The position numbers and the translations under genes are program-made. Positions 57,211 through 64,000 of a stretch of DNA of 64,000 bases are shown here, in pieces (the first letter of the stretch is position 1; every line of letters starts with the position of its first letter). The notes under the pieces were generated by a model. The model had not been told where the DNA came from. It searched no databases and was given only the letters and a program-made list of their open reading frames with translations. The stretch lies in the NCBI RefSeq assembly GCF_000519045.1, contig NZ_KI912532.1:1-64000 (forward strand), written 5' to 3'. The DNA comes from Dechloromonas agitata is5. GTDB lineage: Bacteria > Pseudomonadota > Gammaproteobacteria > Burkholderiales > Rhodocyclaceae.

Positions 57211-58341
57211 ATGACCTCGATCCCCCTGCCCCGGCCCCGTTTCAAGCAACTCAAGACGTTGCGCGCACTGGCGATCGGACTGGCCATCGGCTTTGCCGCC
57301 CCCGCCTTCGCGGACAACCTGCCTGAGGTGCAACGCCTGATCAAGCAGGGGCAGTATCCGCAGGCCATGGAGAAGGTGGACGCCTACCTGAGCAGCCGTC
57401 CGAAGGATGCCCAAGGCCGCTTCCTGAAGGGCCTGATCTATACCGAGATGAACAAGCCGGCCGAGGCCATCGCCGTGTTCACCAAGCTGTCCGAGGATTA
57501 CCCCGAGCTGCCCGAGCCGTACAACAACCTGGCCGTCCTGTACGCCCAGCAGAAGCAGTACGACAAGGCGCGCACGGCGCTGGAAATGGCCATCCGGACG
57601 CACCCGTCCTACGCCATTGCCTACGAAAACCTCGGTGATGTCTATGCCAAGCTGGCCAGCCAGGCCTACGACAAGGCCCTGCAACTGGACAACTCCAACG
57701 CGGCGACGCAGAACAAGCTGGCCCTGATCCGCGACCTGATCACCACCTCCGGCAAGGCCAACGTCAAGCCGCAGGCTGCCGCACCGGCTGCCGCAATACC
57801 GGCCCCCGCGGCCGCGCCTGCGCCGGCCGCTCCGGTCACCGCCAAACCAGCCGCCCCCGCCACGGCAACGGTCGTCGCCGCCACCCAGGGTGCTGCCGCC
57901 GTCGCGGCACAACCGGCCAAGCCGGCACCGGCCGCTGCTCCGGCGCCCACGCCGGCACCGGTCGCAGCCGCACCGACCCCGGTCAAGGAAGCCACCAACC
58001 CGGCCAGCGAGGATGTCGTCAGGGCCGTCAAGGCCTGGGCCGACGCCTGGTCGCGCAAGGATATGAAAGCCTATCTCGGCGCCTATGCCAGCGATTTCGA
58101 CACACCCAAGGGCATGAGCCGCAAGGCCTGGGAACAGGAGCGCGAACAGCGCATTGCCGGCAAGGGCGGCAAGATCGCCGTCACCGTCGACAATCCGGTG
58201 GTCACCATCAACGGCGACAAGGCGACCGCCAAGTTCCGCCAGCACTACAAGGCGACCGGCCTGTCGAGCACGACCTCGAAGACACTGGTGCTCGTCCGCT
58301 CCGGTAGCAAGTGGTTGATCAAGGAAGAAAACGCCCGGTGA
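57211..58341 (+). CDS. Periplasmic TPR protein with NTF2-like C-terminal domain
   Basis: A 376-residue exported protein. The signal sequence ends at about residue 34 (FAAPAFA/DN). TPR repeats follow (about 36-170: [60 protein letters not shown]). A long linker (about 188-265) is made almost only of Ala, Pro, Val and Thr. The C-terminal region (about 268-376) is a SnoaL/NTF2-like domain: [20 protein letters not shown] and a last strand [14 protein letters not shown]. The next gene carries a similar C-terminal domain, so the two probably share a role, perhaps at the cell wall. ATG 57211 has a weak binding site. The 105-base gap to cysS holds TATACT and TATAAC, possible -10 elements. Confidence 0.8.
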   Translation: MTSIPLPRPRFKQLKTLRALAIGLAIGFAAPAFADNLPEVQRLIKQGQYPQAMEKVDAYLSSRPKDAQGRFLKGLIYTEMNKPAEAIAVFTKLSEDYPELPEPYNNLAVLYAQQKQYDKARTALEMAIRTHPSYAIAYENLGDVYAKLASQAYDKALQLDNSNAATQNKLALIRDLITTSGKANVKPQAAAPAAAIPAPAAAPAPAAPVTAKPAAPATATVVAATQGAAAVAAQPAKPAPAAAPAPTPAPVAAAPTPVKEATNPASEDVVRAVKAWADAWSRKDMKAYLGAYASDFDTPKGMSRKAWEQEREQRIAGKGGKIAVTVDNPVVTINGDKATAKFRQHYKATGLSSTTSKTLVLVRSGSKWLIKEENAR

Positions 58342-59636
58342 GGTTGAAGATTCGCCACCTCCTGCTGGTGCTGGCGGCGACCGTCACGGCGGGGGCCATC
58401 GCCAAGTTGTCCGACAAGCCGCATGAATCGCAACCGGGTAGCGCCGCCTCGGCGCTCTCCGCGCCGGTCGCGCGGACAGCCGCCGATGTGCTGGCTGCCC
58501 AGGCGCCCTTCGCCTCGGTTGTCGCCGAGGCCGGGGCCGAGGGAACGCTGGCCCGCATCTTCGCCGAAATCGAAGCCAATCGCCTCGACAATGCACTACA
58601 CCTGACCGAGGCGCTGCTCCGCCAGTACCCGAACTATCGCCTGGCCAACCTGATCAAGGGCGACCTGCTGCTCGCCAAAACCAAGCCGATCCAGACCTTC
58701 GGCGCCCTCGGCCAGGCACCGGCCGACAAGGTGGCCGATCTGCGCGCCGAAGCCCTGGTCCGCCTGAAAGCCTATCGCGAGAAACCGTCCACCGAATTCG
58801 TGCCGCGCTACCTGCTGCAGATGCAGCCGGAACAGCACCATGCCATCGTCGTCGACACCCAGCGCTCGCGCCTCTACCTGTATGAGAACGACCGCAGTCA
58901 GGACGGCCGCCCGCGCCTGGTCGCCGATTACTACGTCACGCACGGCAAGCTCGGCGCCGACAAGTTCGTCGAAGGCGACAAGAAGACACCGATCGGCGTC
59001 TATCACGTCACCGCCAACCTGCCCAGGCAGAAGCTGGCCGACCTCTACGGCAGCGGCGCTTTCCCGCTCAACTACCCGAACGAATGGGACAAGCGCCAGG
59101 GACGCGGCGGCAGCGGCATCTGGCTGCATGGCACGCCGTCTGACACGTTCGCCCGGCCGCCACGCGCTTCCGACGGCTGCGTCGTACTGACTAATCAGGA
59201 CCTCAACCTGGTCGCCCCCAACCTGCAGGTCGGCCTGACGCCGGTGATCATCAGCCCGACGATCGAATGGCTGTCGGTCGACGACTGGGCCCGGGAGCGC
59301 AAGGAAATCAAGACCGCCATCGAGCGCTGGCGTGCCGACTGGGAAAGCCGCGACACCGGCCGCTATCTCAGTCACTACTCGAAACGTTTCAAGGCCGGCA
59401 ACCAGGATTTCGACGTCTTTGCCGCCCAGAAGAAACAGGTCAATGCCAGCAAGGAATGGATCACGCTGAAGATCGATAACCTCTCGGTATTCCGCAATCC
59501 GGGCAAGGATGAGGTCGCCGTCGTCACGTTCGAACAGGACTATCGCAGCAACAATCTGGATAACCGGATGAAAAAGCGCCAGTACTGGCAACGCGAGGAT
59601 GGCCAATGGAAAATCATTTACGAAGGAAGCGCCTGA
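58338..59636 (+). CDS. L,D-transpeptidase (YkuD family) with NTF2-like C-terminal domain
   Basis: A 432-residue protein likely to cross-link peptidoglycan or attach proteins to it. The N-terminal membrane anchor or signal covers about 4-24. A TPR-like helical segment (about 60-120) is followed by the YkuD domain, with HGTPSDTF (H264) and the catalytic SDGCVVL (C281). The C-terminal part (about 322-432) is an NTF2/SnoaL-like domain with [18 protein letters not shown] and [15 protein letters not shown], resembling that of the upstream gene. GTG 58338 is chosen: it overlaps the stop of the upstream gene (GTGA), and AAGGAAG lies about 12 bases upstream. Confidence 0.88.
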   Translation: MRLKIRHLLLVLAATVTAGAIAKLSDKPHESQPGSAASALSAPVARTAADVLAAQAPFASVVAEAGAEGTLARIFAEIEANRLDNALHLTEALLRQYPNYRLANLIKGDLLLAKTKPIQTFGALGQAPADKVADLRAEALVRLKAYREKPSTEFVPRYLLQMQPEQHHAIVVDTQRSRLYLYENDRSQDGRPRLVADYYVTHGKLGADKFVEGDKKTPIGVYHVTANLPRQKLADLYGSGAFPLNYPNEWDKRQGRGGSGIWLHGTPSDTFARPPRASDGCVVLTNQDLNLVAPNLQVGLTPVIISPTIEWLSVDDWARERKEIKTAIERWRADWESRDTGRYLSHYSKRFKAGNQDFDVFAAQKKQVNASKEWITLKIDNLSVFRNPGKDEVAVVTFEQDYRSNNLDNRMKKRQYWQREDGQWKIIYEGSA

Positions 59637-60208
59637 TGTTCAAGAAAATTTCCCTGCTCGCCGCCGGCCTGCTCGTTTCCGTTGCCGCCTGGGCGGCGCC
59701 GACTGTCGAAATGACCACCAACCTGGGCAAGATCACGCTTGAGCTGTTCCCGGACAAGGCGCCGAAGACAGTCGAGATGTTCCTCTACAACGCCAAGCAC
59801 GGCTTTTATGAAGCGACCATCTTCCACCGCGTGATTGACGGCTTCATGATCCAGGGCGGCGGTTTCAACTCGTCGATGGAAGAGAAGAAGACCCGCACGC
59901 CGGCCCTGCCGAACGAGGCCAACAACGGCCTGACCAACGATCGCGGTACCGTCGCCATGGCCCGCACCCAGGATCCGCATTCCGCCCGTGTCCAGTTCTT
60001 CATCAACCTGAAGGACAACACCTTCCTCAACCACCGTTCGCCGGCCGACGGTCGCACCTGGGGCTACGCCGTATTCGGCAAGGTCGTTCAGGGCATGGAC
60101 GTCGTCGACAAGATCGCCAAGGTGCCGACCGGCAACTTTGGCTATTACGAAAACGTGCCGACCACCCCGGTCGTCATTCAGGACGTCAAAGTCATTTCCG
60201 AAAAGTAA
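59636..60208 (+). CDS. ppiA: Periplasmic peptidyl-prolyl cis-trans isomerase, cyclophilin type
   Basis: A 190-residue cyclophilin with a signal peptide ([20 protein letters not shown], cleaved about residue 20-21). The isomerase domain has [18 protein letters not shown] (catalytic Arg in FHRV), [19 protein letters not shown] and [10 protein letters not shown]. It helps fold exported proteins. ATG 59636 overlaps the stop of the transpeptidase gene (TGATG). A cytosolic paralogue follows 10 bases downstream. Confidence 0.93.
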   Translation: MFKKISLLAAGLLVSVAAWAAPTVEMTTNLGKITLELFPDKAPKTVEMFLYNAKHGFYEATIFHRVIDGFMIQGGGFNSSMEEKKTRTPALPNEANNGLTNDRGTVAMARTQDPHSARVQFFINLKDNTFLNHRSPADGRTWGYAVFGKVVQGMDVVDKIAKVPTGNFGYYENVPTTPVVIQDVKVISEK

Positions 60209-60218
60209 GGATTCACTC

Positions 60219-60716
60219 ATGTCGCAAGTCAAGCTGACCACCAACCAAGGTGACATCACCCTCAAGCTGGATGCCGAGAAGGCGCCGAAGACCGTCGCCA
60301 ACTTTCTGGCCTATGTCGAAGCTGGCCACTACAACGGCACCATCTTCCATCGCGTCATCAAGAACTTCATGATCCAGGGTGGCGGTTTCGTCCAGGGCAT
60401 GGACCAGAAGCCGACGCAGGCACCGATCGAGAACGAGGCGGCCAACGGCCTGAAGAACAAGCGGGGTTCGATCGCCATGGCGCGCACCAACGACCCGCAC
60501 TCGGCAACGGCCCAGTTCTTCATCAACGTCGTCGATAACGATTTCCTCGATTTCCGCGCACCGTCCGGCCAGGGCTGGGGCTACTGCGTCTTCGGCGAAG
60601 TGACCGAAGGGCTGGACGTGGTCGACAAGATCCGTGCCGTCGCTACCGGCAACAAGGGTTTCCATCAGGACGTGCCGAAGGAAGACGTCGTGATCGAGAA
60701 GGCCGAGATCGTTTGA
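60219..60716 (+). CDS. ppiB: Cytosolic peptidyl-prolyl cis-trans isomerase, cyclophilin type
   Basis: A 165-residue cyclophilin without a signal peptide. Active-site segments are [39 protein letters not shown] and [12 protein letters not shown], with [18 protein letters not shown] near the end. ATG 60219 follows TAAGGA. It is the cytoplasmic partner of the upstream periplasmic enzyme; the pair probably arose by duplication. Its stop overlaps the lpxH start. Confidence 0.95.
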   Translation: MSQVKLTTNQGDITLKLDAEKAPKTVANFLAYVEAGHYNGTIFHRVIKNFMIQGGGFVQGMDQKPTQAPIENEAANGLKNKRGSIAMARTNDPHSATAQFFINVVDNDFLDFRAPSGQGWGYCVFGEVTEGLDVVDKIRAVATGNKGFHQDVPKEDVVIEKAEIV

Positions 60717-61438
60717 TCCTCTTCATCTCCGATCTGCATCTGTCGCCCCGGTCACCCGGGGCGACTGCTTTGTTCCTCCGCTTTTTGTCGGGCCGCGCCC
60801 GCCAGGCCGAGGCCCTGTACATCCTCGGTGACCTCTTTGAAGTGTGGGTCGGCGACGATATCGACGACCCTTATCACAACCGGATTACCGCCGCCCTGCG
60901 CGCGGCGAGCGACGCCGGGTTACAGATTTTCGTCATGCACGGCAACCGCGATTTCGCCCTGGGCGAGGAATTTGCCGCGAGGGCCGGGGTTCGCCTTTTA
61001 CCCGACCCCTACGACCTGATCCGGCCGGAATGGTCTTTCGTCCTCTCGCACGGCGATGCGCTATGCCTGGACGACCAGGCCTATCAGGCCTACCGTGCCA
61101 AGGTACGCAATCCGGAATGGCAACGAAAAATGCGCGCCAAGCCGCGCTGGATGCGCGATCTGCTCGGCCGCTACATCCGCTGGCGCAGCGCCCGCCGCAA
61201 GCAGGCCAACCGGGGGTACGATGACCTGCAGGCCGCCGCGACGGAAGACCTGTTGCGCGATCATGCCTACGCCACGATGATCCACGGCCATACGCACCAC
61301 CCGGCAACCCATGACCATTTTGTCGACGGCATCCATGTCGAACGCTGGGTACTCGCCGACTGGCACGAGGATCGCGGCGAAGCACTGGCCTGGGATGGCG
61401 AAACACTGCGCCGCGAAGCCATCCTGCCCGAAAGCTGA
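60713..61438 (+). CDS. lpxH: UDP-2,3-diacylglucosamine hydrolase
   Basis: A 241-residue metallophosphoesterase of lipid A synthesis, which cleaves UDP-2,3-diacylglucosamine to lipid X and UMP. Metal-binding motifs are FISDLHLSP (about 4-12), [13 protein letters not shown] (about 37-49), [10 protein letters not shown] (about 74-83), LSHGDALC and [12 protein letters not shown] (about 188-199). The start is TTG at 60713, overlapping the ppiB stop (TTGA); no ATG or GTG fits the family start. It precedes recQ by 8 bases. Confidence 0.95.
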   Translation: MILFISDLHLSPRSPGATALFLRFLSGRARQAEALYILGDLFEVWVGDDIDDPYHNRITAALRAASDAGLQIFVMHGNRDFALGEEFAARAGVRLLPDPYDLIRPEWSFVLSHGDALCLDDQAYQAYRAKVRNPEWQRKMRAKPRWMRDLLGRYIRWRSARRKQANRGYDDLQAAATEDLLRDHAYATMIHGHTHHPATHDHFVDGIHVERWVLADWHEDRGEALAWDGETLRREAILPES

Positions 61439-61446
61439 CCCCTAAC

Positions 61447-63258
<1,812 letters not shown>

Positions 63259-63261
<3 letters not shown>

Positions 63262-63390
63262 ACCTTGAAACCTCAGCTCACCGCTGATCCTTCGATGGTT
63301 GGCAGCACGAGCACAGGCCTTTGTACCTTCGCGACAATTCTCCCGTTGGGAGCCAGCTCTACGCGGCCAGCTGAGGGTTCAAGGTTGAAC
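63259..63390. repeat. Imperfect long inverted repeat downstream of recQ
   Basis: The arm at about 63257-63278 (containing GAACCTTGAAACCTCAGCT) is almost the reverse complement of the arm at about 63369-63390 (containing AGCTGAGGGTTCAAGGTTG), with about 18 pairs and one or two differences, separated by about 90 bases. The end of the first arm overlaps the recQ stop. The middle holds several short GC stems. It may be a mobile-element-like (MITE) repeat or a large termination structure. I could not check whether it occurs elsewhere in the genome. Confidence 0.6.
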
Positions 63391-63400
63391 GGGTTTGCCG

Positions 63401-63793
63401 ATGGTCTCGCCCACTGACCAATCGACAGACTGGCTGAAAGGCATGCTGACCGTCGCCGTCCTGCTTGGCCTCGGCACGCTGATCGGCCTGCTGTTGCTCT
63501 ACGGCCAGCAACGCCCCCGGGCGGCGATTGCCGACTGCCGGGCGAGCAACGCACCGCTCATCCCAGTCAGCGGCATCCTGCGCCAAGCCGGACCGGATTA
63601 CTACCTGGAGGCCGACGGCCGTTGGCATCTGCTACAGGCCAAATGCGGCGGCAAGGCCAGGCAGGCCTGCCTGGCGGCCAACAACCATGCCGAGGAATGG
63701 CTGGACAGGCACCTTGGACAGCCGGCCAGCGCCCACCTCTGCGCCCAAGGCGTTGTCGACTACACTGTCGCTGAACGCCGTTTTTTCCGCTGA
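63401..63793 (+). CDS. Hypothetical small membrane-anchored protein
   Basis: A 130-residue protein with one N-terminal membrane helix (about 16-36: MLTVAVLLGLGTLIGLLLLY) and a periplasmic domain with four cysteines (CRAS, AKCGGKARQACLA, LCAQG), which could form two disulfides. I do not recognise a named family. ATG 63401 is preferred to an earlier TTG (63395). It begins 11 bases after the inverted repeat, and the YjdF-like gene starts 11 bases downstream. Confidence 0.65.
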   Translation: MVSPTDQSTDWLKGMLTVAVLLGLGTLIGLLLLYGQQRPRAAIADCRASNAPLIPVSGILRQAGPDYYLEADGRWHLLQAKCGGKARQACLAANNHAEEWLDRHLGQPASAHLCAQGVVDYTVAERRFFR

Positions 63794-63804
63794 GCGCCCC
63801 CGCC

Positions 63805-64000
63805 ATGCTTCAACGTCCCCTACAGGCCAGCCTGATGGCCATTGTCGTCATTGCCCTGCTCGTTTCCGGCATCGCCCCCACCGAGCGACTGACCTGGCTG
63901 ATGGAAGTCGCCCCGGTGCTGATCGCACTGCCCATCCTGATCGCCACCCGCCAGCGCTTTCCGCTGACCGACCTGCTCGCCGTCCTGATCGCCCTGCATG
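63805..64000 (+). CDS. YjdF/DUF2238 family membrane protein, N-terminal part
   Basis: The gene runs off the window after 65 residues. The visible part MLQRPLQASLMAIVVIALLV then SGIAPTERLTWLMEVAPVLI has two membrane helices (about 9-22 and 33-47) followed by ATRQRFPLTDLLAVLIALH, which matches the family pattern of YjdF (SGI-P-DR-TW-LE---V, RFPLT-LL--LI-LH). The role of these inner-membrane proteins is unknown. It follows the small membrane protein gene by 11 bases. Confidence 0.75.
   Translation, partial: MLQRPLQASLMAIVVIALLVSGIAPTERLTWLMEVAPVLIALPILIATRQRFPLTDLLAVLIALH

Noticed and set aside
57106..58245. Possible 380-residue N-terminal extension of CysS
   Set aside because: The frame is open upstream of cysS but lies antisense to the TPR gene and is Gly/Arg-rich. 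CysS of normal length begins at 57105.
63380..63390. Integron attC site after recQ
   Set aside because: GTTGAAC fits the GTTRRRY pattern, but the other end (TTTGAAC) does not fit RYYYAAC. No integrase or cassette genes are present.

Overview
The window is a GC-rich, gene-dense chromosomal segment of a betaproteobacterium. Gene order and protein wording point to the Rhodocyclaceae (Dechloromonas/Azonexus-like). The clues are the block secG - tRNA-Leu - nuoA-N, the run bamE-dapB-carA-carB-greA with rlmE-ftsH-folP-glmM-tpiA, the run recN-nadK-hrcA-hemH and grpE-dnaK-dnaJ, a B12-dependent ribonucleotide reductase, and a chemoreceptor with a CXXCH motif. The genus is inferred; I could not search a database. 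There is no rRNA, CRISPR array, prophage or complete insertion sequence.

Region by region. 1-2.5 kb (minus strand) is a decaying edge: a PP2C phosphatase gene cut short after about 92 residues, an intact HDOD protein, a remnant of the glycolate oxidase subunit gene glcF, and an intact hydroxypyruvate isomerase gene. 2.5-7.4 kb (plus) holds a cob(I)alamin adenosyltransferase, a 67-residue conserved-looking protein, a dienoyl-CoA-isomerase-like crotonase, and nrdJ behind two NrdR boxes. 7.5-28.8 kb (minus) holds a NUDIX hydrolase, the complete 14-gene nuo (complex I) operon, tRNA-Leu(GAG), secG, tpiA, glmM, folP, ftsH and rlmE. 28.8-38.5 kb holds yhbY (plus), then on the minus strand a DUF4149 gene, greA, carB, carA, a soluble hybrid histidine kinase placed between dapB and carA, dapB and bamE. 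38.6-42.2 kb holds fur and a GDT1/MneA-like manganese exporter (plus), and recN and nadK (minus). 42.3-53 kb is the heat-shock region hrcA, hemH, then grpE, dnaK, dnaJ; four signalling or redox genes (thioredoxin 2, an EF-hand-like protein, a CXXCH chemoreceptor and a Ser/Thr kinase fused to a cNMP domain) sit between hemH and grpE. 53-55.7 kb holds two tandem paralogous ABC substrate-binding proteins without permease genes. 55.7-64 kb holds cysS (minus), then on the plus strand a TPR protein, an L,D-transpeptidase, periplasmic and cytosolic cyclophilins, lpxH, recQ, an inverted-repeat element, a small membrane protein, and the start of a YjdF/DUF2238 gene.

Functional links: the adenosyltransferase makes the cofactor that NrdJ needs, three genes away. 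Two sigma-32 promoters, before grpE and before dnaK, place the chaperone genes under the heat-shock sigma factor, although hrcA is in the same window and no CIRCE operator was seen beside them. Three intrinsic-terminator-like hairpins (nuoN/nudF, ftsH/folP, carB/greA) run straight into the Shine-Dalgarno region or start codon of the next gene. I see no clear evidence of an entirely new system. The least ordinary parts are the CXXCH-receptor/EF-hand/kinase insertion, the soluble hybrid kinase inside the dapB-car run, and the duplicated C-terminal module of NrdJ.
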